From: Clostridia bacterium
GTDB taxonomy: Bacteria > Bacillota > Clostridia > Oscillospirales > Acutalibacteraceae
Assembly: GCA_024404065.1 (NCBI GenBank)
Contig: JAKSQR010000005.1
Coordinates: 1 to 27,101 of the forward strand
Length of the DNA stretch: 27,101 nucleotides
Direction: 5' to 3'
Below are positions 1 through 5,448 of the stretch, piece by piece (position 1 is the stretch's first letter; every line of letters begins with the position of its first letter). The notes below the pieces were generated by a model. That model saw nothing but the letters and a program-made list of their open reading frames with translations. It ran no database searches and was not told where the DNA came from. Both the position numbers and the translations under genes were made by a program.

Positions 1-47
1 CCTAAATCCCTGCAGTTTATTATATTTTCTGTTTTAAGTATGGTCAT
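1..47 (-). CDS. N-terminus of a minus-strand gene cut by the left edge; possible tyrosine/serine phosphatase
   Basis: Fifteen complete codons are visible, reading MTILKTENIINCRDL and then the first two bases of a Gly codon. The ATG is preceded by a good minus-strand Shine-Dalgarno (AGGAG about 6 nt upstream). The N-terminal N-x-R-D-L-G pattern resembles the start of the tyrosine/serine phosphatase family usually called Y_phosphatase3, where a conserved NxRDLGG sits near the N-terminus. That is a family-level guess from six residues. The gene lies downstream of the tRNA-Gly terminator on the same strand, with no obvious promoter in the 34-bp gap, so it may depend on readthrough or a weak promoter. 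Start call is fairly good; function is weak. Confidence 0.4.
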   Translation of the reverse strand, partial: MTILKTENIINCRDL

Positions 48-81
48 AATATCTCCTGCAAAATCAAAAGGCAGATTGTAA

Positions 82-109
82 TAAAAAAAGCACCGATGAT
101 TCGGTGCTT
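82..109 (-). terminator. Rho-independent terminator of tRNA-Gly
   Basis: A perfect 9-bp stem, AAGCACCGA/TCGGTGCTT with a 4-nt loop (88-109), is followed on the minus strand by a run of U at 83-89. It starts 5 nt past the tRNA CCA end, so it ends a monocistronic tRNA transcript. Confidence 0.85.
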
Positions 110-114
110 GATTT

Positions 115-190
115 TGGAGCGGATGACGAGGCTCGAACTCGCTACCTCCACCTTGGCAAGGTGGCGCTCTACCAGATGAGCTACATCCGC
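115..190 (-). tRNA. tRNA-Gly (anticodon GCC)
   Basis: The minus strand folds as a full cloverleaf of 76 nt with an encoded CCA. The acceptor stem GCGGATG pairs with CATCCGC, the D-arm is GCTC/GAGC, and the anticodon stem CCACC/GGTGG encloses loop TTGCCAA. The T-arm GCGAG/CTCGT has loop TTCGAGC and one G-U pair. The discriminator base is T (U). The anticodon complement lies at 155-157. GCC reads GGC/GGU glycine codons. It stands alone with its own promoter and terminator, so there is no tRNA cluster here. Confidence 0.97.
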
Positions 191-203
191 AACTGCAAGA
201 GGG

Positions 204-232
204 ATTATAGCAAACAATATTTCAATTGTCAA
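204..232 (-). promoter_or_regulatory. Consensus sigma-A promoter of tRNA-Gly
   Basis: On the minus strand TTGACA (227-232) and TATAAT (204-209) are both perfect matches, with exactly 17 bp between them. The predicted start is about 7 nt before the tRNA 5' end. A fully consensus promoter fits a strongly transcribed stable RNA. Confidence 0.9.
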
Positions 233-293
233 GTGTATTTTTGAAAAATAAATTCAGATTATACCGAAGGGCTTAAAATCTCAGCAATATCTA

Positions 294-322
294 TTGCAAT
301 AATTATGAATTTATATTATTAT
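294..322 (+). promoter_or_regulatory. Possible promoter of the DUF4474 gene
   Basis: TTGCAA (294-299), a 17-bp spacer and TATTAT (317-322) lie about 30 bp before the ATG at 353. Both boxes are imperfect and the stretch is AT-rich, so chance matches are possible. Confidence 0.4.
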
Positions 323-352
323 ATGCACATACTAAATTCAGGAGAGAGATTT

Positions 353-1396
353 ATGAAAAAGAATCTGCGCATAATCATTTCTGCACTTCTTGCTCTTATA
401 ATGGTAATTGCCTATATTCCCGCAATCACTGTAAGTATTGCAAAGGAAGCTGACGGCGAATCCGAAAGCGATATTTCATCATCTTTAACTGATGAAAATG
501 AAACCTCAGAAGGCGAAACATCAACAGATGAGGAAACCACTGCCCCTGAAACAACCACAGAAAATGTGCAGGAGGAACCTCCAACCGAAACCACAACTGA
601 AAATACAGCATACAAGCTTAATCCTATAAAAAGATATCTCAGCACCCACGCAATATTAAGCTATATGTACTCCCCAAGAGATGATTATTATTTTGTAAGC
701 CAGCCAAGTGCATGGCAGAAGCCATACGGCTTCAATAAAGCCTATGACCTTGTATCCCCCTATATTCTGCTTGAGTATGACTATGTAAGAGTTTACTTCC
801 AGTATGAAAAGCAGGATTATATGATTCAGATGTGGAAGGGTCAGTATGGTATGGTTTTCTTCGGCGGTGAGATAGGCGTTTACGCAAAGCCTCACTCAGA
901 TGAGCCCGATAAGCTCTACACAACCTACAAGGGTGTAGACGGTAATGAAAGACCAAAAATGCAGATTACCATGTATCACGACCCTGCCCACAGAGGCGAT
1001 TATCAGCGCATATTCACCACCCCTTATGAAAAAACATGGTGGGCAACAGGCTTTAAGCCCGGTCACCTTACTCAGGAGGAGCCTGCAATAGAGCTTCGTC
1101 AGGAGGGCAAGGTAACCTTTAAGAATGAGGAGCTTGCAACACTCTTTACACAGGGTCTTAAGGAATGCGGCTTTGAAGACGGCACAGGTATAGATGCCTG
1201 CACACAGGATGGAAAGACCGTTTACTACACATGGCAGAATATAAACCACGCAGAAAGCACAATGGGCGTTAAGGTATTTACAGGCACTGTTGCAGCAACC
1301 ACAGCATTTTTAATGGCTCCGCTGCTTGCACCCGTATGGATTACCGCTTTAGGCACCTTCGGCGCACTGTGTCTGCTTGCAGTAATTGTGCTTTAA
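353..1396 (+). CDS. Exported DUF4474-domain protein
   Basis: The product has 347 residues. I chose the ATG at 353, not the in-frame one at 305, because GGAGAG lies 6-7 nt upstream and it opens a clean signal peptide (MKK, hydrophobic core 6-28, likely cut after SIA near residue 30). Residues 31-86 are an acidic Thr/Ser/Glu/Pro-rich linker. Residues about 100-290 match what I know of DUF4474: paired DDYY, W-Q-K-P-Y-G-F-N, and WKGQYG followed by GGEIGVY. The family is common in Clostridia and has no established function. Residues 306-347 are strongly hydrophobic and could form one or two membrane segments, so the protein is probably tethered to the membrane with the domain outside. It stands alone between a divergent tRNA and the rpmG promoter. 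Family call fairly confident; role unknown. Confidence 0.7.
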   Translation: MKKNLRIIISALLALIMVIAYIPAITVSIAKEADGESESDISSSLTDENETSEGETSTDEETTAPETTTENVQEEPPTETTTENTAYKLNPIKRYLSTHAILSYMYSPRDDYYFVSQPSAWQKPYGFNKAYDLVSPYILLEYDYVRVYFQYEKQDYMIQMWKGQYGMVFFGGEIGVYAKPHSDEPDKLYTTYKGVDGNERPKMQITMYHDPAHRGDYQRIFTTPYEKTWWATGFKPGHLTQEEPAIELRQEGKVTFKNEELATLFTQGLKECGFEDGTGIDACTQDGKTVYYTWQNINHAESTMGVKVFTGTVAATTAFLMAPLLAPVWITALGTFGALCLLAVIVL

Positions 1397-1403
1397 TCAG
1401 CGT

Positions 1404-1438
1404 TTAACACAACATATAGTGTTAAGGGGCATAAGCCC
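1404..1438 (+). other. Two small hairpins after the DUF4474 gene
   Basis: TTAACAC (1404-1410) pairs with GTGTTAA (1419-1425), and directly after it GGGC (1427-1430) pairs with GCCC (1435-1438). They sit 8 nt past the stop codon, where a terminator is expected. Neither stem is followed by a real U-tract, so termination here is uncertain. They may act as a 3'-end or processing structure. Confidence 0.4.
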
Positions 1439-1468
1439 TGAAACCCTTGATAAATCTATAAAAAACCC

Positions 1469-1497
1469 TTGACTTTGGTGCTATATTATGATAATAT
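1469..1497 (+). promoter_or_regulatory. Promoter of the rpmG-secE-nusG operon
   Basis: TTGACT (1469-1474, 5/6) and TAATAT (1492-1497) are separated by 17 bp. The start is predicted near 1503, giving an untranslated leader of about 125 nt before rpmG. The rplJ promoter at 4077 uses the same -10 hexamer and spacing. Confidence 0.7.
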
Positions 1498-1501
1498 AGT
1501 T

Positions 1502-1629
1502 GCACCTCTGCGCAAGGGTTTATTTTTTGTACCCTTAATAACGGATGCAGAGGGAGGCTTAGCTTCAGGTCGGTTACCTGATAGATCGAGGCTGAGGCTG
1601 ATGAATTCCGAATAATGGAGGTGCCGCAC
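1502..1629 (+). promoter_or_regulatory. Structured 5' leader of rpmG with possible SD sequestration
   Basis: CCTCTGC (1505-1511) pairs with GCAGAGG (1547-1553). Inside it AAGGGT (1514-1519) pairs with ACCCTT (1531-1536) around a U-rich 11-nt loop. A second hairpin is TCAGGT (1565-1570)/ACCTGA (1576-1581). A direct repeat of GAGGCT lies at 1588-1599. GCACCTC at 1502-1508 is also perfectly complementary to GAGGTGC at 1618-1624, which is the rpmG Shine-Dalgarno. That pairing would compete with the first stem. This suggests a translational switch, but I do not recognise a named leader family. Confidence 0.45.
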
Positions 1630-1794
1630 ATGGCTGCTAACGGTAAGAGAGTCAAGATTACACTTGCTTGCACCGAATGCAAACAGCGCAATTACAACAC
1701 AAAGAAGAATAAGCAGAACACACCCGACAGACTTGAAATGAACAAGTACTGCCGTTTCTGCAGAAAACACACTCTTCACAGAGAATCTAAGTAA
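1630..1794 (+). CDS. rpmG: 50S ribosomal protein L33
   Basis: This 54-residue protein is a small basic component of the large ribosomal subunit. It is the zinc-binding (C+) form, with CxxC pairs at C14/C17 and C41/C44 making a zinc ribbon, and the core E-C-K-x-R-N-Y fits L33. The start is fixed by GGAGG at 1617-1621, 8 nt before the ATG. secE begins 16 nt after the stop, and rpmG-secE-nusG is a familiar order in Firmicutes. Expression is probably set by the promoter at 1469 and the folded leader. Many Firmicutes carry a zinc-free L33 paralogue for zinc starvation; none is in this window. Confidence 0.95.
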   Translation: MAANGKRVKITLACTECKQRNYNTKKNKQNTPDRLEMNKYCRFCRKHTLHRESK

Positions 1795-1810
1795 GCAGGA
1801 GGTAAACCTA

Positions 1811-2173
1811 ATGGCTAAGAATGAAGTTTCTACAGCTGCTGAAAAGGTTGCCGCCGCCGAAAAGAAAAAGGACAAGAAGCCTGCTAACCCCAATGGCAAT
1901 TGGTTCCAGAGAGCTGGCAAGGCAATCAAAAAGTTCTGTAAAGATCTTAAAGGCGAAATCAAAAAGATCGTATGGCCCGATGCAAAGACAGTACTTAAAT
2001 CAACTCTCGTTGTTTTAGTAATGGTTGCAATCTGTGGCGCAGTAATATTCGTTATAGATACATTACTTTCAAAGGGTATCGACGGTCTTCAGAATTTAGC
2101 TGAGAACAAAGCTGTTGTTGAAGAAACAACAAAAGCAGCAATGATAGCCGCAAAAAGCTTTTTCATTGCTTAA
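1811..2173 (+). CDS. secE: Preprotein translocase subunit SecE
   Basis: SecE clamps the SecY channel and is required for Sec export and membrane insertion. The protein has 120 residues. It opens with a long Lys/Ala-rich cytoplasmic stretch (1-50), followed by the diagnostic amphipathic segment K-G-E-I-K-K-I-V-W-P-D (about 47-57) and one membrane helix (about 66-86). That is the short single-span form typical of Gram-positives. A C-terminal tail of about 30 residues after the helix is longer than in many homologues. The ATG has a strong AGGAGGT 6 nt upstream, and nusG follows after 14 nt. secA is also in this window (17840) but in a separate transcript. Confidence 0.93.
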   Translation: MAKNEVSTAAEKVAAAEKKKDKKPANPNGNWFQRAGKAIKKFCKDLKGEIKKIVWPDAKTVLKSTLVVLVMVAICGAVIFVIDTLLSKGIDGLQNLAENKAVVEETTKAAMIAAKSFFIA

Positions 2174-2187
2174 CTGGGAGGTAAACT

Positions 2188-2736
2188 ATGTCTGTTGAGA
2201 CAAAATGGTATGTAGTTCATACCTACTCCGGTTATGAAAATTTGGTTAAGACCACTATTGAAAAGATGGTTGAAAACCGCAAAATGCAGGACCAGATTTT
2301 TGAAATTAAGATTCCTGTGGAAATAGTTGAGGACGCAGAAACTCATAAGGAGATTGAGCGTAAGCTTTTCCCTGGCTACGTACTTGTTAAGGTAGCCGTA
2401 ATGCCCGATCAGGACAATCGCCCCAAGATGAGCGATGAAACCTGGCTTCTTATCAGAAACACAAGAGGCGTTACAGGATTTGTAGGTCCCGAAAATAAAG
2501 CAATTCCCCTTACAGACGAAGAGGTTATCAGGCTCGGCGTTGAAAAGAAGGTTGTTGAAGTATCCTACGCAGTTGGCGATACAGTTAACATCGTAGATGA
2601 TATGTTTGATGGCTTTTCGGGAGTTGTACAGGAAATTGACCTTGAAAACGATAGTGTTAAGGTTGTAGTTTCCGCACTCTTCGGCAAGGAAACACTTGTT
2701 GAGCTTGAGCTTGACCAGGTAGAGCTTGCTGAATAA
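2188..2736 (+). CDS. nusG: Transcription termination/antitermination protein NusG
   Basis: NusG binds the RNA polymerase clamp, modulates pausing and Rho termination, and can link polymerase to the ribosome. The product has 182 residues. The N-terminal NGN domain begins K-W-Y-V-V-H-T-Y-S-G-Y-E and carries the conserved L-F-P-G-Y-V-L-V (about 57-64). The C-terminal KOW domain (about 125-180) has the G-D-T-V/F-x-G-F-S-G-V-V pattern. GGGAGG lies 8 nt before the ATG. Its position between secE and rplK is the standard bacterial order. Nothing is missing. Confidence 0.96.
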   Translation: MSVETKWYVVHTYSGYENLVKTTIEKMVENRKMQDQIFEIKIPVEIVEDAETHKEIERKLFPGYVLVKVAVMPDQDNRPKMSDETWLLIRNTRGVTGFVGPENKAIPLTDEEVIRLGVEKKVVEVSYAVGDTVNIVDDMFDGFSGVVQEIDLENDSVKVVVSALFGKETLVELELDQVELAE

Positions 2737-2868
2737 ACACGGTAATTTAAGGGTAACACCCATTAAATTCAGCACCCATCGGTGCAGTCGCATCACAAAG
2801 ATGTCGGCTTCGTGGGAGGAGCCAATGAGCTCCGCAATTTACCACTTTATATTTGGAGGTTAACAATT
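2737..2868 (+). promoter_or_regulatory. Structured leader between nusG and rplK
   Basis: Four hairpins are visible. AATTTAAGGGT (2744-2754) pairs with ACCC plus TTAAATT (2758-2769). GCACC (2772-2776) pairs with GGTGC (2781-2785). CATC (2791-2794) pairs with GATG (2800-2803). GGAGC (2818-2822) pairs with GCTCC (2829-2833), with an ATG in its loop. No U-tract follows any of them, so this is not a simple terminator. In other bacteria L1 represses the L11-L1 mRNA by binding a leader that mimics its 23S rRNA site. This region is the natural place for such a site, but I cannot confirm the match by eye. Confidence 0.5.
2825..2863 (+). CDS. Possible 12-codon leader peptide before rplK
   Basis: An ATG at 2825 is preceded by GGGAGG (2814-2819, 5-nt spacing) and opens a frame reading MSSAIYHFIFGG that ends at TAA 2861-2863. 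The frame runs through the rplK Shine-Dalgarno (GGAGG, 2855-2859) and stops 5 nt before the rplK ATG. A ribosome finishing here would cover the rplK start region, which would suit translational coupling. The uORF start lies in the loop of the GGAGC/GCTCC hairpin. With only 12 codons, chance cannot be excluded. Confidence 0.35.
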   Translation: MSSAIYHFIFGG

Positions 2869-3294
2869 ATGGCACAGAAAGTTGTCGGCTTAATTAAGTT
2901 ACAGATTCCTGCAGGCAAAGCAACACCCGCTCCCCCTGTAGGTCCCGCACTCGGCCAGCACGGTGTTAACATTATGTCTTTCACAAAGGAATTCAATGAG
3001 CGTACAAAGAACGATATCGGCCTCATCATTCCTGTTGTTATCACTGTTTATGCAGACCGTACATTTAGTTTTATCACCAAGACTCCTCCTGCTGCAGTTC
3101 TTATTAAGAAGGCTTGCGGTATTGAGAGCGGTTCAGGTGTTCCCAACAAGACCAAGGTTGCAACCATCACTCAGGATCAGATTCGTAAGATTGCTGAAAC
3201 AAAGATGAAAGACCTTAATGCTGCTACTATCGAAACTGCTATGAGCATGATCGCTGGTACCGCACGCAGCATGGGCGTTATCGTAGCTGACTGA
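2869..3294 (+). CDS. rplK: 50S ribosomal protein L11
   Basis: L11 binds 23S rRNA at the GTPase-associated centre and takes part in factor-dependent GTP hydrolysis and RelA-type stringent sensing. The product has 141 residues, the usual length. The N-terminal domain has the proline-rich linker P-A-P-P-V-G-P-A-L-G-Q-H-G-V-N (about 21-35), and the C-terminal rRNA-binding domain begins near residue 72. I start at 2869, not at the upstream in-frame ATG at 2782, because GGAGG at 2855-2859 serves it and the protein then begins M-A-Q-K-V-V-G like its homologues. rplA follows after a 57-nt leader. Confidence 0.97.
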   Translation: MAQKVVGLIKLQIPAGKATPAPPVGPALGQHGVNIMSFTKEFNERTKNDIGLIIPVVITVYADRTFSFITKTPPAAVLIKKACGIESGSGVPNKTKVATITQDQIRKIAETKMKDLNAATIETAMSMIAGTARSMGVIVAD

Positions 3295-3351
3295 TTGCAA
3301 ACTGTGGGAGGAAAAATCCGATTAACCACACATTGGGAGGAATAATTTATT
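3295..3351 (+). promoter_or_regulatory. Hairpin leader between rplK and rplA
   Basis: TGTGG (3303-3307) pairs with CCACA, which ends near 3330. A small inner GGA/TCC stem closes an AAAA loop, leaving an asymmetric internal loop of about 2 against 6 nt. The 5' arm contains GTGGGAGGA (3304-3312), identical to 2812-2820 in the rplK leader. A separate TGGGAGGA (3334-3341) is the real rplA Shine-Dalgarno. A helix with an asymmetric loop and a second helix is the general shape of L1 binding sites; this is an inference. Confidence 0.4.
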
Positions 3352-4062
3352 ATGAAACACGGAAAGAAATATAACGAGAGCGCTAAGCTTGTAGAAAGAG
3401 CTACTCTCTACGATACAAATGAAGCTCTCGACCTTGCAGTTAAGACTGCTAAGGCAAAATTTGATGAAACAGTAGAAGTTCACATCCGCCTCGGCGTTGA
3501 CTCACGTCATGCTGACCAGCAGGTTCGTGGCGCAGTTGTACTTCCTAACGGTACAGGCCGTTCTGTAAGAGTAGCAGTATTTGCAAAGGGTCCTGAAGCT
3601 GATGCAGCTGCAGCAGCAGGCGCAGAAATCGTTGGCGCTGAAGACCTTGTTGCAAAAATCCAGGGCGAAGGCTTTATGGATTTCGACGTATGTATCGCAG
3701 CACCTAACATGATGGGCCTTGTTGGTCGTCTTGGTAAGGTTCTCGGTCCTCGTGGTCTTATGCCCAGCCCCAAGGCAGGTACAGTTACTCCTGACGTAGC
3801 TAAGGCTGTTACCGAAGCTAAAGCAGGTAAGATTGAGTACCGTCTTGATAAGACAAACATTATCCATTGCCCCATCGGCAAGGCATCATTTGGTGTTGAA
3901 AAGCTCGCAGAGAACTTCAACACACTCCTTGACGCTGTTATTAAGGCTAAGCCCGCAGCATCAAAGGGTCAGTACATCCGTTCATGCTCAGTAGCAACCA
4001 CAATGGGCCCTGGCATCAAGATCAATCCCAATAAGGTTGGCTCAGCTGCTGCAGCTGAATAA
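3352..4062 (+). CDS. rplA: 50S ribosomal protein L1
   Basis: L1 forms the mobile L1 stalk that helps release deacylated tRNA from the E site, and in many bacteria represses its own mRNA. The product has 236 residues, close to the usual 230 or so. Hallmarks visible are H-I-R-L-G-V-D near residue 43, the domain II segment with the Ala run near 84-89, the family signature around G-R-L-G-K-V-L-G-P-R-G-L-M-P (about 125-138), and T-M-G-P-G-I-K near the C-terminus. An Ala-rich end follows. The stop is only about 15 bp before the next promoter, so rplK-rplA and rplJ-rplL are at least partly separate units. Confidence 0.97.
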   Translation: MKHGKKYNESAKLVERATLYDTNEALDLAVKTAKAKFDETVEVHIRLGVDSRHADQQVRGAVVLPNGTGRSVRVAVFAKGPEADAAAAAGAEIVGAEDLVAKIQGEGFMDFDVCIAAPNMMGLVGRLGKVLGPRGLMPSPKAGTVTPDVAKAVTEAKAGKIEYRLDKTNIIHCPIGKASFGVEKLAENFNTLLDAVIKAKPAASKGQYIRSCSVATTMGPGIKINPNKVGSAAAAE

Positions 4063-4076
4063 GTTTCAAAAAACTA

Positions 4077-4105
4077 TTGACATACAAGCATTTGTGTGTT
4101 AATAT
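4077..4105 (+). promoter_or_regulatory. Promoter of rplJ-rplL
   Basis: A perfect TTGACA (4077-4082) and TAATAT (4100-4105) are spaced by 17 bp, just after rplA. The start is predicted near 4112, exactly where the L10 leader structure begins. Confidence 0.8.
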
Positions 4106-4111
4106 ACCTAC

Positions 4112-4255
4112 GCTGTTCTTTTTGAAGACAGCAGGTGCTTTTCGCATAAAGGTTATTTAACCGCCTGCCGAGAAAGGAAACATACATAATATTAAGTATG
4201 TTATCGCCCTTTCCGGTTATATGCGGAAAGGGCTTAAGTTTTGTTTAATTTCCGT
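4112..4255 (+). promoter_or_regulatory. L10 leader (ribosomal protein autoregulatory RNA) of rplJL
   Basis: Position and layout match the L10 leader class known in Firmicutes, which binds L10(L12)4 and controls rplJL by attenuation. GCTGT (4112-4116) pairs with ACAGC (4128-4132). GCAGG (4131-4135) pairs with CCTGC (4164-4168), giving the typical CAGGTGC...CCTGCCGAG pattern, and GGTT/AACC (4151-4162) lies between. CATAC/GTATG (about 4181-4200) forms a further stem. GAAAGG (4172-4177) can pair with CCTTTC (4208-4213) of the downstream terminator and so act as antiterminator. High L10 would favour the terminator; this logic comes from the family. Confidence 0.85.
4206..4251 (+). terminator. Attenuator terminator of the L10 leader
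   Basis: A perfect 10-bp stem GCCCTTTCCG (4206-4215)/CGGAAAGGGC (4224-4233) with an 8-nt loop is followed by a U-rich but interrupted run (TTAAGTTTTGTTTAATTT, 4234-4251). It stops 23 nt before the rplJ ATG, so it must be bypassed for expression. The imperfect U-tract fits a conditional rather than absolute terminator. Confidence 0.85.
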
Positions 4256-4274
4256 ATGGAGGTGAAAATAGAAA

Positions 4275-4922
4275 ATGCCCAGTGAGAAAGTTTTAGAGCA
4301 GAAGAAGCAGATCGTTGCTGATCTTGTTGATTCTCTTAAAGGCTCTGTTGCAGGTGTTGTAGTTGACTACAAGGGTATCAACGTTGCTGATGATACAGCT
4401 CTTCGTAAAGAGCTTCGTGAAGCAGGCGTTAAGTACACTGTTGTTAAGAATACACTTCTCGGTCTTGCTGCTAAGGAGGTTGGCCTTGATGACCTTTCAA
4501 AGGTTCTTGAAGGTACAACAGCTATCGCAATCAGCCCTGAAGACCATACCGCAGCTGCAAGAATCCTTTCAAAGTATGCAGATACACATAAGAATTTCTC
4601 AGTAAAGAGTGGTTACCTTGAGGGTCAGGTTATTGACCTTGCTACAATCGAAAGCCTTGCAAAGCTTCCCACAAGAGAAATCCTTCTTGCTACTGTATGT
4701 AATGCATTTAATGCTCCCATCGCTGCTTTCGCAAGAGCTGTTCAGGCTATTGTTGATAAGGGTGGTGTAGAAGCTTGTGAACCCGCTGCTGCTGAAGAAG
4801 CTCCTGCAGAGGCTCCCGCAGAGGAAGCTGCACCTGCAGTTGAAGAAGCTCCCGCAGAGGCACCCGCAGCTGAAGAAGCTGCTCCCGCAGAAGCACCCGC
4901 AGAGGAAGCTGCTGCTGAATAA
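4275..4922 (+). CDS. rplJ: 50S ribosomal protein L10 with a long Ala/Glu/Pro tail
   Basis: L10 anchors L7/L12 dimers to the ribosomal stalk base and autoregulates rplJL through its leader RNA. The product has 215 residues, against about 165-175 for most bacterial L10. Residues 1-166 are ordinary L10, with V-V-D-Y-K-G near 29-34 and V-K-N-T-L near 57-61, and with the C-terminal helix that carries the L12 dimers around 135-165. Residues 168-215 are extra: almost only Ala, Glu, Pro and a few Val, built from repeats such as EEAPAEAP. Composition resembles the L7/L12 hinge. Start ATG 4275 is preceded by GGAGG 8-10 nt upstream. rplL starts 60 nt after the stop. Confidence 0.95.
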   Translation: MPSEKVLEQKKQIVADLVDSLKGSVAGVVVDYKGINVADDTALRKELREAGVKYTVVKNTLLGLAAKEVGLDDLSKVLEGTTAIAISPEDHTAAARILSKYADTHKNFSVKSGYLEGQVIDLATIESLAKLPTREILLATVCNAFNAPIAAFARAVQAIVDKGGVEACEPAAAEEAPAEAPAEEAAPAVEEAPAEAPAAEEAAPAEAPAEEAAAE

Positions 4923-4982
4923 TTGTTACGCATAGCGTAATACAAACTAACATTAAATCTAATCAAATTGGAGGAAACTAAC

Positions 4983-5360
4983 ATGGCATCCGAAAAGATC
5001 AATGCTATAATTGAAGAAATCAAAGTTCTTACAGTTCTTGAGCTCTCAGAACTCGTTCACGCTGTAGAAGAAGAATTTGGCGTAAGCGCAGCTGCTGCTG
5101 TTGCTGTTGCTGCTCCCGCTGAAGGCGGTGCAGCTGCTGCTGAAGAAAAGACAGAATTCGACGTAATTCTTGCTGAAGTAGGCGCAGAAAAGATTAAGGT
5201 TATCAAGGCTGTTCGTGAAATCACAGGTCTTGGTCTTGCTGAAGCTAAGGCAGTTGTTGACGGTGCTCCCAAGGCACTCAAGGAAGGCGTTTCTAAGGAA
5301 GACGCTGAAGCTGCAAAGGCAAAGCTTGAAGAAGTTGGCGCAAAGGTTGAACTTAAGTAA
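4983..5360 (+). CDS. rplL: 50S ribosomal protein L7/L12
   Basis: L7/L12 dimers form the flexible stalk that recruits IF2, EF-Tu, EF-G and RF3. The product has 125 residues. The N-terminal dimerisation and L10-binding helices (1-33, with L-T-V-L-E-L-S-E-L-V) are followed by an Ala-rich hinge (about 35-53) and the C-terminal factor-binding domain. That domain has E-K-T-E-F-D-V-I-L and the highly conserved I-K-V-I-K-A-V-R-E-I-T-G-L-G-L-A-E-A-K. GGAGG lies 8 nt before ATG 4983; the upstream TTG at 4968 is in frame but has no SD. It ends in a strong terminator at 5376, so rpoB does not follow. Confidence 0.97.
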   Translation: MASEKINAIIEEIKVLTVLELSELVHAVEEEFGVSAAAAVAVAAPAEGGAAAAEEKTEFDVILAEVGAEKIKVIKAVREITGLGLAEAKAVVDGAPKALKEGVSKEDAEAAKAKLEEVGAKVELK

Positions 5361-5375
5361 GTTTGATTTTTCAAT

Positions 5376-5410
5376 GACCGCTGGAGTAATCCGGCGGTCT
5401 TTTTTGTTTT
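5376..5410 (+). terminator. Rho-independent terminator of rplJL
   Basis: The stem GACCGCTGG (5376-5384)/CCGGCGGTC (5391-5399) has 9 bp with one G-U pair and a 6-nt loop. It is followed by six T, a G and four T. It is a strong plus-strand terminator 15 nt past rplL. Confidence 0.92.
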
Positions 5411-5420
5411 AATCTGATAA

Positions 5421-5448
5421 GAAAAAATGCCTCCCACAAGGGAGGCAT
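5421..5448 (-). terminator. Terminator of the mre-mnmE operon
   Basis: A perfect 9-bp stem ATGCCTCCC/GGGAGGCAT (5427-5448) with a 4-nt loop is followed on the minus strand by six U. It lies about 22 nt past the mnmE stop. With the rplL terminator 10 bp away it forms a back-to-back convergent pair that insulates the two operons. Confidence 0.9.

Noticed and set aside
44..232. 62-aa minus-strand ORF across the tRNA
   Set aside because: It reads through the tRNA-Gly and its terminator; V-A-H-L-V-E-R type strings are the usual translation of a tRNA gene.
305..352. Upstream start for the DUF4474 gene
   Set aside because: The 16 extra residues have no Shine-Dalgarno and spoil the signal peptide; ATG 353 has GGAGAG.
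896..1249. 117-aa antisense ORF within the DUF4474 gene
   Set aside because: Cys/Leu-rich product with no SD; the plus-strand frame has clear protein features.
2782..2868. N-terminal extension of rplK
   Set aside because: L11 homologues begin near M-A-Q-K, and the SD at 2855-2859 serves the ATG at 2869.
4742..5023. Ala/Ser-rich minus-strand ORF over the rplJ tail
   Set aside because: It is the mirror of the repetitive GCT/GCA/GAA codons in the L10 tail.
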